Below are positions 9,720-17,413 of a DNA stretch of 64,000 nt, piece by piece. This stretch comes from Pseudomonas protegens (GTDB lineage: Bacteria; Pseudomonadota; Gammaproteobacteria; Pseudomonadales; Pseudomonadaceae). How positions within the stretch are numbered: the first letter of the stretch is position 1; each line of letters begins with the position of its first letter. The stretch covers positions 4,868,501 through 4,932,500 of the forward strand of contig NZ_CP031396.1 of NCBI RefSeq assembly GCF_003363755.1, given 5' to 3'. The translations under genes were made by a program, and so were the position numbers. The notes under the pieces were generated by a model that was given only the letters and a program-made list of their open reading frames with translations, made no database searches and was not told where the DNA came from.

Positions 9720-12299
9720 TTAGATGCGTGTCTTCAATGTATAGAGCATTTCCAGTGCCCGGCGTGGCGTCAGGTCATCCAGATCCAGTTTGGCCAGTTC
9801 CTCGAGGACTGGGTGCGGCAGGCTGGCAAACAGGTCGCTTTGCTGCGGAACCGAGGCTTTGCCTGGCGCGGGGCGTGGCGTTTCATGGGGCAGGCTGGTG
9901 GTCTCCAGGCGGCTCAAATGTTCACGGGCTCGCCCGATGACGGCGCTGGGAACCCCCGCCAGCTGGGCTACCGCCAGGCCATAGCTCTGGCTGGCAGGGC
10001 CGGGCAATACATGGTGCAGGAAGACGATGCGCTCGTTGTGCTCAGTGGCATTGAGGTGCACGTTGGCCACCAGCGGCTCGCTTTCCGGCAGTACGGTCAG
10101 TTCAAAATAGTGGGTGGCGAACAGGGTGTAGGCCCGCAGATGGGCGAGACGTTCTGCCGCAGCCCAGGCCAGGGAAAGTCCGTCGAAAGTACTGGTGCCG
10201 CGGCCCACTTCGTCCATCAGCACCAGGCTGCGTTCAGTGGCGTTGTGCAGGATGTTCGCGGTTTCACTCATTTCCACCATGAAGGTCGAGCGACCGCCGG
10301 CCAGGTCGTCGCTAGAGCCGATCCGAGTAAAGATCCGATCCACCAGGGACAGCTCGCAGCTCGCCGCCGGGACAAAACTGCCGATATGGGCCAGCAGTAC
10401 GATCAGCGCAGTCTGGCGCATGTAGGTGGATTTACCGCCCATGTTAGGACCGGTGATCACCAGCATCCGGGTGTTGTCGTCCAGATTCAGGTCGTTGGCC
10501 ACAAAAGGTGTGGTCAATACTTGCTCCACCACCGGGTGACGGCCCTGGGTGATGCGCATGCAAGGCTCGCTGACAAAACGCGGGCAATTGAGGTCCAGGT
10601 TCAGCGCGCGTTCGGCCAGATTGCTCAGCACGTCCAGTTCCGCCAGGGCACCGGCGGTATCCTGCAGCGGCGGCAGATGGCTGATCAGGGTTTCCAGCAG
10701 CGCATCGTAGAGCATCTTTTCCCGGGCCAGGGCGCGGCTCTTGGCCGACAGCGCCTTGTCTTCAAACTCCTTGAGTTCCGGAGTGATGAAGCGCTCGGCG
10801 CCCTTCAGGGTCTGGCGACGAATGTAATCCGCCGGTGCCTGCTCGGCCTGTTTGCTCGGCAGCTCGATGAAGTAGCCATGAATGCGGTTATAGCCGACTT
10901 TGAGGTTGGCCAGGCCGGTACGGGCTTTTTCCCGGGCTTCCAGATCGATCAGGAATTGCCCGGCGTTCTCGCTCAACGATTGCAGTTCGTCGAGCTCGGC
11001 GTCGTAGCCGGTCTTGAGCACGCCGCCGTCGCGGATCACCGCCGGCGGGTTGTCTATGATCGCTTTGGCCAGCAACGCGGCCAGTTCCGGGTAGGTGCTG
11101 GTGGTGACTGCCAATTGCTTGAGGTGCTCTGCCTCCAGTTCGGTCATCGCCTCTTGCAGCTCTGGCAAGGCTGCCAGGGCATCACGCAGGCGGGCCAGGT
11201 CCCGCGGGCGGGCGTTACGCAAGCCGATTCGCGCGAGAATCCGCTCGATATCGCCGATTTCCTTCAACTGCGGCTGCAGCCGTTCGAAACGGTAGCCGTC
11301 CAGCAGGCAGGTGATCGAGGACTGACGCGCCTGCAAGACCTTGAGATCCCGCAGCGGGCGGTTCAGCCAGCGGGTCAGCAGGCGGCTGCCCATGGCGGTC
11401 TGGCAGCGATCGACTACCGATTGCAGGGTGTTGTCGCGTCCACCGGCCAGGTTGGTGTCCAGCTCCAGGTTGCGGCGACTGGCACCGTCCAGCACCACCG
11501 TGTCGTCCAGGCGTTCGTGCCGCAGGCTGCGCAAGTGGGGCAGGGCGGTGCGCTGGGTTTCCTTGGCGTAGCTCAACAGGCATCCGGCGGCGCCGATGGC
11601 CAGGGTCAGGGTCTCGCAACCAAAGCCCTTGAGGTCTTGGGTGGAGAATTGCTGGCAGAGGCTCTTGTGGGCCGAGTCGCGCTCGAAGTCCCAGGGGGCA
11701 CGACGTCGAACACCCCGGCGCTTTTCCGCCGGCAGGCCTTGTGGCCAGTCATCAGGGATCAGCAGCTCCACTGGATTGATGCGTTCCAGCTCCGCCAGCA
11801 AGTTCTCCCAACCCTTGATTTCCAGGACACTGAAATTGCCGCTGGTGATGTCCAGCACCGCCAGGCCGAACAAGCGCTCATCACCCAGTACGGCCGCGAT
11901 CAGGTTGTCGCGGCGCTCATCCAGCAGGGCTTCGTCGCTGACGGTGCCCGGGGTAATGATGCGCACCACCTGACGTTCCACGGGGCCTTTGCTGGTGGCC
12001 GGATCACCCACTTGCTCGCAGATGACCACCGACTCGCCGAGCTTCACCAGCTTGGCCAGGTAACCTTCGGCGGCGTGGTAGGGAATGCCACACATGGGAA
12101 TCGCCTGTCCCGCCGACTGTCCGCGTGCCGTCAGGGTGATGTCCAGCAGCTTGGCGGCCTTCTTCGCGTCTTCATAGAAGATCTCGTAGAAGTCGCCCAT
12201 GCGGTAGAACATCAGTTGATCAGGGTGCTGGTTCTTGAGGCGCCAGTACTGCTGCATCATCGGCGTGTGGGAGGACAGATCGGAGGTATTTTTACTCAT
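9720..12299 (-). CDS. mutS: DNA mismatch repair protein MutS
   Basis: The 859-residue length fits MutS. The mismatch-reading Phe-X-Glu is F37-Y-E39 in MGDFYEIF, the Walker A is GPNMGGKST, and the Walker B/D-loop region is [15 protein letters not shown]. It starts at the ATG whose complement is at 12297-12299. The 186-bp gap to the divergent repressor gene marks the left edge of the tailocin locus. Confidence 0.98.
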   Translation of the reverse strand: MSKNTSDLSSHTPMMQQYWRLKNQHPDQLMFYRMGDFYEIFYEDAKKAAKLLDITLTARGQSAGQAIPMCGIPYHAAEGYLAKLVKLGESVVICEQVGDPATSKGPVERQVVRIITPGTVSDEALLDERRDNLIAAVLGDERLFGLAVLDITSGNFSVLEIKGWENLLAELERINPVELLIPDDWPQGLPAEKRRGVRRRAPWDFERDSAHKSLCQQFSTQDLKGFGCETLTLAIGAAGCLLSYAKETQRTALPHLRSLRHERLDDTVVLDGASRRNLELDTNLAGGRDNTLQSVVDRCQTAMGSRLLTRWLNRPLRDLKVLQARQSSITCLLDGYRFERLQPQLKEIGDIERILARIGLRNARPRDLARLRDALAALPELQEAMTELEAEHLKQLAVTTSTYPELAALLAKAIIDNPPAVIRDGGVLKTGYDAELDELQSLSENAGQFLIDLEAREKARTGLANLKVGYNRIHGYFIELPSKQAEQAPADYIRRQTLKGAERFITPELKEFEDKALSAKSRALAREKMLYDALLETLISHLPPLQDTAGALAELDVLSNLAERALNLDLNCPRFVSEPCMRITQGRHPVVEQVLTTPFVANDLNLDDNTRMLVITGPNMGGKSTYMRQTALIVLLAHIGSFVPAASCELSLVDRIFTRIGSSDDLAGGRSTFMVEMSETANILHNATERSLVLMDEVGRGTSTFDGLSLAWAAAERLAHLRAYTLFATHYFELTVLPESEPLVANVHLNATEHNERIVFLHHVLPGPASQSYGLAVAQLAGVPSAVIGRAREHLSRLETTSLPHETPRPAPGKASVPQQSDLFASLPHPVLEELAKLDLDDLTPRRALEMLYTLKTRI

Positions 12300-12442
12300 T
12301 GGTATTTAGGCGGATTCGTTGAATGGGTGAAGCAAAGGAGCGCTGGGCCCGGCTTTTTGCAGATGGCGGCAAGGTTACCATGGGCGCCCTGGCCTCGCAG
12401 ACACCAAGGCACTACTGCGTTTGTCCGGCAAATGCAGCACAA

Positions 12443-12459
12443 ATATGCAAAACAGCATT
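12443..12459. promoter_or_regulatory. Candidate autoregulatory operator upstream of the repressor
   Basis: An imperfect dyad AATATGCAAAACAGCATT with ATGC/GCAT half sites. It resembles the ATGCAT motifs clustered in front of the tailocin operon and lies about 30 bp upstream of the repressor start, so autoregulation is plausible. Footprinting would be needed to confirm it. Confidence 0.4.
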
Positions 12460-12485
12460 TGTCATGGGCTAAAAGTTCGAGCACT

Positions 12486-13232
12486 ATGCGTTCTATGCAA
12501 ATACGCAATGTTTCTACCGTCTTAAGAGAGCTGCTGGATCGTGATGGAATCTCCCCCACGGAGCTTCACCGTCGGACTGGTGTGCCTCAATCCACCCTCT
12601 CGCGGATTCTCAGCGGGAAGATCGTCGATCCTTCGGATAAACACATCTCGCGGATCGCTGAATACTTCCAGGTGAGCACCGACCAATTGCGCGGGCGCGT
12701 GGATATCGCGCCTGCCCGGGTTGCTGCGCCCCGCGACGAGATTCATTCGGAACTCAAGGACATAAGCCTGTGGGACGACGATACCCCTGTCGATGACGAC
12801 GAGGTGTCGGTTCCTTTTCTGCGTGAGGTTGAATTGGCTGCTGGATCAGGAAGATTCGTCATCGAGGAGAGCGAGCGCGCCAGCCTGCGCTTCGGCAAGC
12901 GCAGCCTGCGGCACAACGGCGTGCAGTTCGATCAGGCCAAATGCGTCACGGTGCGGGGCAACAGTATGTTGCCGGTGCTGCGCGATGGTGCAACGGTCGG
13001 GGTCAATGCCGGCAAGTGTGCCATCGGCGATATCGTCGATGGCGACCTGTATGCGATCAACCATAATGGCCAACTGCGAGTGAAGCAGCTGTATCGCTTG
13101 CCCACCGGGATTCGCCTGCGCAGCTTCAACCGCGATGAGCATCCGGATGAGGACTACAGCTTCCAGGAAATCCAGGAGGAGCAGATCAGCATCCTCGGTC
13201 ACGTCTTCTGGTGGGGCATGTACGCCCGCTAA
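12486..13232 (+). CDS. prtR: Self-cleaving CI/PrtR-type tailocin repressor
   Basis: The 248-residue protein has an N-terminal HTH (residues 10-60, ISPTELHRRTGVPQSTLSRI) and a C-terminal LexA/S24 peptidase domain. The Ser-Lys dyad is Ser160 (GNSMLP) and Lys200 (LRVKQ); a likely Ala119-Gly120 scissile bond sits in ELAAGSG. RecA-stimulated self-cleavage would release the tailocin promoter after DNA damage. It is functionally like PrtR of R-pyocin loci, but no PrtN-type activator gene is visible. An ATG at 12495 is an alternative start. The frame stays open far upstream across mutS, but that part is antisense to mutS and not coding. Confidence 0.88.
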   Translation: MRSMQIRNVSTVLRELLDRDGISPTELHRRTGVPQSTLSRILSGKIVDPSDKHISRIAEYFQVSTDQLRGRVDIAPARVAAPRDEIHSELKDISLWDDDTPVDDDEVSVPFLREVELAAGSGRFVIEESERASLRFGKRSLRHNGVQFDQAKCVTVRGNSMLPVLRDGATVGVNAGKCAIGDIVDGDLYAINHNGQLRVKQLYRLPTGIRLRSFNRDEHPDEDYSFQEIQEEQISILGHVFWWGMYAR

Positions 13233-13249
13233 GCCACCACTGTCAGACA

Positions 13250-13276
13250 AAGCCCGCCACTGAGCGGGCTTTTTTT
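13250..13276 (+). terminator. Repressor terminator
   Basis: AGCCCGC (13251-13257) and GCGGGCT (13264-13270) form the stem, followed by seven T residues, 18 nt after the repressor stop. Confidence 0.9.
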
Positions 13277-13337
13277 CGCCCTCGAAAAATCCCCCCCGCC
13301 CTGCATCTATGCGGCTCTCATGCACTCACGCAATTCT

Positions 13338-13392
13338 AATGCATAAATAAATGCATTTATGCATTGACTACATATGCATGAATGCATATTAT
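13338..13392 (+). promoter_or_regulatory. Tailocin promoter overlapped by five ATGCAT operator motifs
   Basis: ATGCAT occurs at 13339, 13351, 13359, 13374 and 13382. The first three sit in a larger dyad whose outer arms are AATGCATAAAT and ATTTATGCATT. A near-consensus sigma70 promoter, TTGACT (13364-13369), 17-bp spacer, TATTAT (13387-13392), lies within the array, so bound repressor would block polymerase directly. The remaining stretch 13393-13751 is a leader with one terminator hairpin and one doubtful ORF. Confidence 0.75.
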
Positions 13393-13564
13393 CCATCTCA
13401 AGCCGTTCAACAACGGCTGCAACGACGCTCTTTAGTGGCAAAGCAAAGGCAGCGATGAGCCGGCCTCGACGGTTCAGAGGGTTGGCAACTGACCCGGGTG
13501 TGCAGCGTAAAGCACCAGAAGCAGTTATCCGGCGGACAGGGTCGCGGTCGGAGGAACAATTTGA

Positions 13565-14011
13565 ATGGGTCCGTACCGCACCAGTCGTGCCGAAAGACCA
13601 AGGTTTGCATTACTGAAAAGCCCGGGCGACCGGGCTTTTTGGAATGCCTGCCTAACGTGGGCCACCAACAGACAGGGACCCCTTGAAACATCGTTATCAG
13701 CCTTCTATCAACTGGCCATCTCGCTGGCCTCAATCCGCACGGGAGACGTGAATGACAAACGAGCAACAAGCGTTGCTGGACATGCCGATCTGGCTGGTCA
13801 TCGTCCTGGCGCTGGTCGGTGGCGTTTCCGGCGAAATGTGGCGCGCCGACAAGGAGGGCGCTCGTGGCTGGTCGCTGTTGCGGCGCCTGGCGCTGCGCTC
13901 CGGAGCCTGCGTGGTGTGCGGGGTCTCGGCGATCATGCTGCTGTATGCCGCCGGCGTCTCGATCTGGACCGCCTGCGCCTTCGGCTGCCTGACCGCCATG
14001 GCCGGCGCTGA
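13565..14011 (+). other. Doubtful leader ORF overlapping the holin gene
   Basis: An ATG at 13565 follows a good GGAGG site (13550-13554) by 10 nt. The 148-codon frame runs across the leader terminator hairpin and then overlaps the holin gene by 260 bp in another frame. The first 60 or so residues look protein-like; the rest is Arg/Gly-rich shadow. I recognise no family. It could be a leader peptide whose translation opens the terminator, or chance. Confidence 0.25.
13616..13640 (+). terminator. Intrinsic terminator in the tailocin leader
   Basis: AAAAGCCCGG (13616-13625) and CCGGGCTTTT (13630-13639) form a perfect 10-bp stem with a GCGA tetraloop and a T run. It lies between the ATGCAT promoter and the first tailocin gene, about 110 nt before the holin, so transcripts must pass it or end as a leader RNA of about 240 nt. 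Confidence 0.8.
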
Positions 14012-14102
14012 CGTTGCCATCGGCCTTTATGAGCGCTGGGCGGCCAAGCGCATCGGGGTTTGCGAACCGCCTTCACGGGATTCGAACTCGGATCAGCGCT
14101 GA
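13752..14102 (+). CDS. Phage-type holin
   Basis: The 116-residue protein corresponds in place and sequence type to the R-pyocin holin (PA0614 position). Two or three hydrophobic segments are visible (about residues 12-26, 47-68 and 70-86) and the charged C-terminus is typical. It forms the inner-membrane lesion that lets the signal-less GH19 endolysin reach the wall. The matching endolysin and spanins lie 29 kb away at the other end of the locus. Confidence 0.85.
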   Translation: MTNEQQALLDMPIWLVIVLALVGGVSGEMWRADKEGARGWSLLRRLALRSGACVVCGVSAIMLLYAAGVSIWTACAFGCLTAMAGADVAIGLYERWAAKRIGVCEPPSRDSNSDQR

Positions 14103-14181
14103 TCCGCTCCGGCCTTTAAAAAGGTCCACTGGACTTGAGCCCGAAGGCTGGACCGCCTCGACCTTATTCTGGAACTAGACA

Positions 14182-14703
14182 ATGAACGAACTGACCCAGC
14201 TAAAAGACGCCATCACGTCCACGATCAAGCTGGCGATGCCCCATCTGCAGACGGTTGAGGCATTCCCCAAGGCGTTTGAAGGCGCCACTGAGCCGGCGCT
14301 CTACTTTGCCGTCACCGGCCTGGACCAGGCAGCCGACCCGGGTGACGGTCGCTGCTGCATGCGGGCCACTTTGGAGGCCCGGGTACGGGTTGACCCCGAA
14401 CTTGCACAGGCACCTTTGCAGGCGGCCATTCTGGCGGCTCAGTTAATCGAGCTGCTGCGTTGTCAGCAGTGGGATCTGGACTTTGTCGAAGGCGCGATGG
14501 CCGTGTGGGCCAAGCCTGTTGGTACGGCTGCAGAGTCGGTTTACCGGGCCGAGTGGATCGTGCAGTGGCAGCAGCTTATCTACCTGGGTCAGGAGCAATG
14601 GCCCTGGCCGAATCAACCACCGGGCACCCTGGTGTTGGGGTTCAGCCCCGATACCGGCCCAGGTCATGAGGGCGGCTACCAGTCGCCGGAGCACATGGCG
14701 TGA
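14182..14703 (+). CDS. R-pyocin-type conserved tail protein (PA0615 position)
   Basis: This 173-residue protein sits between the holin and baseplate gpV, as PA0615 does in R-pyocin clusters. It has no signal peptide or membrane segment. Size, mixed alpha/beta look and place would fit a tail terminator or completion protein, but I see no diagnostic motif. It overlaps the next gene by 4 bp. Confidence 0.7.
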   Translation: MNELTQLKDAITSTIKLAMPHLQTVEAFPKAFEGATEPALYFAVTGLDQAADPGDGRCCMRATLEARVRVDPELAQAPLQAAILAAQLIELLRCQQWDLDFVEGAMAVWAKPVGTAAESVYRAEWIVQWQQLIYLGQEQWPWPNQPPGTLVLGFSPDTGPGHEGGYQSPEHMA

Positions 14704-15290
14704 GTTACGTGTCTGCAACCCACGACCGCATGATTGCCGGCCTGATCCTGCCTTGCAGCGTGGTCGGCGTGGATTTGGCTGCTGGCCTGGTGCGGGTTTC
14801 CGATGGCGCCGGCTGGACCAGCGCCTGGCTGCGCTGGCACAGCCAGGCCGCGGGCAAGGCCCGGCACTGGCGGGCGCCGAGCCTGGGGGAGCAGGGCGTG
14901 CTGATCAGCCCCAGCGGCGAGCCGGCCCAGGGCACCTTCGTTCCCGGCCTGTATGGCAACGCCGGTCCCCAGCCGGACAACCGTGACCATGTCGAGGTCT
15001 GGCGTTTCGAGGATGGCGGCTCGCTGGTCTATGACTGGCAGGCCAAGAGCTACAGCATCAGCCTGCCCAGCGGCACGGTGACCATTCAGGTCGGCGGCAG
15101 CTCGGCGGTGGTGACCGACAGCGCCCTGACCGGCAAGGCCGACAGCATCACCCTGAGCGGAGCGATCACCTTGAATGGCGATGTGCACATCAACGGCGGC
15201 AGCTTGAAGCACAACGGGGTCAACGTCGGTTCGACCCATACCCATCTGGGTGTGATGCCGGGTCCCGGTTCAACTGCAACGCCGCAGTGA
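14700..15290 (+). CDS. Tailocin 1 baseplate spike protein gpV
   Basis: The 196-residue protein resembles P2 gpV / R-pyocin PA0616: an N-terminal OB-like domain (CSVVGVDLAAGLVRVSDGAGWTSAWLRW), then beta-helix-like repeats rich in Gly/Ser, ending with the His-x-His-like THTHLG of iron-binding spike tips. It would form the trimeric membrane-puncturing spike at the baseplate centre. Confidence 0.9.
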   Translation: MSYVSATHDRMIAGLILPCSVVGVDLAAGLVRVSDGAGWTSAWLRWHSQAAGKARHWRAPSLGEQGVLISPSGEPAQGTFVPGLYGNAGPQPDNRDHVEVWRFEDGGSLVYDWQAKSYSISLPSGTVTIQVGGSSAVVTDSALTGKADSITLSGAITLNGDVHINGGSLKHNGVNVGSTHTHLGVMPGPGSTATPQ

Positions 15291-15357
15291 CCCATGCGGG
15301 TCGTGGCCCTCACGACTCAGCGCTCACGTCTCACCCATCACCGAACACCCCATCAAC

Positions 15358-15377
15358 CCGCCCCGAGCGGTTTTTTT
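15358..15377 (+). terminator. Short terminator-like hairpin before the 67-aa gene
   Basis: CCGC (15358-15361) and GCGG (15367-15370) with loop CCCGA, followed by seven T residues, placed directly before the next ribosome site. The stem is short, so termination would be partial at most. Confidence 0.5.
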
Positions 15378-15393
15378 GTACCCGGAGATACCT

Positions 15394-15597
15394 ATGGCCA
15401 CCCCTAAGAAAACTCCCGGTCGCCCTGTGGGCGCCGGCACTGTGGTGTTTCGCGACACCCTTTACACCTCGCGCAATTTGATCCTGCCGGATGGCCGCCA
15501 GTTGCGGGTTGCCCAGGGACAGGTGTCGGTAAAGGCCGGCGACCTTGTCGCCCTGGACTACCTGAACGCCCACCCGGATCTGCAAGCGCAGGAGTGA
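15394..15597 (+). CDS. Small conserved tailocin protein
   Basis: This 67-residue protein has a CGGAGATACC ribosome site before ATG 15394 and lies between gpV and gpW. The sequence MATPKKTPGRPVGAGTVVF is followed by a compact beta-rich core (LILPDGRQLRVAQGQVSVKAGDLVALDYLNAHPDL). I do not recognise a family. The later Mu gp38-like gene at 29398 is similar in size but not clearly related. Confidence 0.65.
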   Translation: MATPKKTPGRPVGAGTVVFRDTLYTSRNLILPDGRQLRVAQGQVSVKAGDLVALDYLNAHPDLQAQE

Positions 15598-15601
15598 CAC
15601 G

Positions 15602-15928
15602 ATGATCGGAATGGATCGCCGTACCGGCCTGTCGCTGTCCGGCATCGAGCATGTGCGGCAGTCCATCGAGGACATCCTGACCACGCCGCTGGGCAGTCGG
15701 CGGATGCGCCCGGAATACGGCAGCAACCTGCGCCGCTACGTCGACTTGCCGGTAACCGGCGGGTGGAAAAGCGCGGTGCAGGCCGAAGTGGCCCGAGCGC
15801 TGTTGCGCTGGGAGCCCCGGCTGAAGCTGGAACGGGTAAGAGTGGTTGCGGTGGTGGGTGGTCAGATCAGCTTTCAACTGACCGGCCAGTACCTGGGCGA
15901 TAGCGCGGTTTTGGAGGTGACGGCATGA
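15602..15928 (+). CDS. Tailocin 1 baseplate wedge protein gpW (gp25-like)
   Basis: The 108-residue protein of the GPW/gp25 family has the typical IEDILTTPLGSRRMRPEYGSNL. It is a wedge component that nucleates sheath polymerisation in contractile tails. It overlaps gpJ by 4 bp (ATGA). Confidence 0.93.
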   Translation: MIGMDRRTGLSLSGIEHVRQSIEDILTTPLGSRRMRPEYGSNLRRYVDLPVTGGWKSAVQAEVARALLRWEPRLKLERVRVVAVVGGQISFQLTGQYLGDSAVLEVTA

Positions 15929-16806
15929 GTACGTTGGACTTGTCGGCGCTGCCGGCGCCGCAGGTGCTTGAGGCCCTGGATTTTGAGGCCTTGTACCAAG
16001 GCAAGCTGGCCACCTTTCGCCGGCATATGGGCGATAACTGGACGGCCAACCTGGAAAGCGACCCGGTGAGCAAACTGCTGGAGCTATCGGCCTACGGCGA
16101 TATGCAATTGCGGGCCCGGGTCAACGACGCGGCCAAGGCGCTGCTGCTGGCCCATGCCAAGGGCACGGACCTGGATCACCTGGCGGCCAACGTCAAACTG
16201 CAGCGCCTGGTGATCCTGCAGGGTGACCCGCAGGCGGTGCCGCCGGTGGAGGAGGTCAAGGAAGCCGACGACGCTCTGCGCGAGCGTGTGCAATTGGCCT
16301 ATGAAGGACTGACCACGGCCGGCCCGCGCAACAGCTACATCCTGCATGCCCGTAACGCTTCTGCGCTGGTAGCCGACGCCGAGGCCGAAAGCCCGGCACC
16401 GGCCCGGGTGACGGTCACGGTGCTGAGCCTGGAGGGAAATGGCGCGGCCAGTCCTGACTTGCTGGCGACCGTTGCCGCAGCCCTCAACGATGAAGACGTG
16501 CGACCGCTCGGCGACCGGGTCACGGTCCAGAGTGCCCAGGTCTTGCCGTATCGCATCGACGCGGTGCTGCACATGAAGGGCTCCGGCCCGGAAGGTGACG
16601 CTGCCCTGGCAGAAGCCGAGCGCAAGCTGGCTGCCTGGGTCAACCCACGCCGGCGCCTGGGCATCGAGGTGGCTCGTTCGGCCATTGATGCGCAGTTGCA
16701 TGTGGCCGGCGTGGCTCGGGTCGATCTGGCGGGTTGGCAAGACATCACCCCGACCAAGGCTCAAGCGGCGTATTGCACTGGTTACAGCGTCACGCTGGGG
16801 AGCTGA
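15925..16806 (+). CDS. Tailocin 1 baseplate protein gpJ
   Basis: The 293-residue protein resembles P2 gpJ / PA0618: N-terminal helical region, central KEADDALRERVQLAYEGLTTAGPRNSYILHA, and C-terminal barrel with WVNPRRRLGIEVARSAIDA. Baseplate wedge. Directly followed by gpI. Confidence 0.93.
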   Translation: MSTLDLSALPAPQVLEALDFEALYQGKLATFRRHMGDNWTANLESDPVSKLLELSAYGDMQLRARVNDAAKALLLAHAKGTDLDHLAANVKLQRLVILQGDPQAVPPVEEVKEADDALRERVQLAYEGLTTAGPRNSYILHARNASALVADAEAESPAPARVTVTVLSLEGNGAASPDLLATVAAALNDEDVRPLGDRVTVQSAQVLPYRIDAVLHMKGSGPEGDAALAEAERKLAAWVNPRRRLGIEVARSAIDAQLHVAGVARVDLAGWQDITPTKAQAAYCTGYSVTLGS

Positions 16807-16807
16807 G

Positions 16808-17413
16808 ATGACCAGCCTATTGCCGATCAATAGCACGCCGCTGGAGCGCGCCCTTGAGGCGGCCAGCGCAGGCGATACCGCCATCATGCTGCGCACCCTG
16901 TACAACCCGTCCACCTGCCCGGTGCATCTGCTACCGCAGTTGGCCTGGGCCTGGTCGGTGGATCGCTGGGACCCGCGCTGGTCCGAGACGGTCAAGCGCA
17001 ACGCCATTCGTGCCTCGTACTTCATCCACGCTCGCAAAGGCACCATCGGTGCACTGCGCCGGGTGGTGGAACCGCTGGGCTACCTGATCGAAGTGGTCGA
17101 ATGGTGGCAGACGGTCCCTGAAGGCGAACCGGCCACCTTTGCCTTGAAAGTCGGGGTGCTGGATACCGGCATCACCGAGGAGATGTACCAGGAGCTGACC
17201 CGGCTGATCGATGACGCCCGGCCTGTCAGCCGGCACATGACCGGCCTGGCCATCAGCCTGGAAACCTCCGGCGTCATCGGTTACGGCGCCTACGTGGATC
17301 AAGGCGAAGTGCTCGACGTTTATCCCCCGACACCCCGCGACATTGAAGTGACCGGCCGTTATGGCCAGGTCATGTGTATTGATGAAACAGACACCCTGGA
17401 TGTGTACTCATGA
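16808..17413 (+). CDS. Tailocin 1 tail protein gpI
   Basis: The 201-residue gpI-family protein starts at ATG 16808, one base after the gpJ stop. It carries LPQLAWAWSVDRWDP and IHARKGTIGALRRVVEPLGY, family hallmarks. It links the baseplate to the fibre. Overlaps the fibre gene by 4 bp. Confidence 0.93.
   Translation: MTSLLPINSTPLERALEAASAGDTAIMLRTLYNPSTCPVHLLPQLAWAWSVDRWDPRWSETVKRNAIRASYFIHARKGTIGALRRVVEPLGYLIEVVEWWQTVPEGEPATFALKVGVLDTGITEEMYQELTRLIDDARPVSRHMTGLAISLETSGVIGYGAYVDQGEVLDVYPPTPRDIEVTGRYGQVMCIDETDTLDVYS

Noticed and set aside
9705-12485. Long plus-strand open frame running into the repressor gene
   Set aside because: It is antisense to mutS, whose protein is unmistakable; the frame is open because of codon bias. 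Only the part from 12486 is the repressor.
13374-13616. 80-codon ORF starting in the tailocin promoter region
   Set aside because: Its ATG lies inside an ATGCAT operator and upstream of the -10 element, with no ribosome site, so it would not be on the main transcript.
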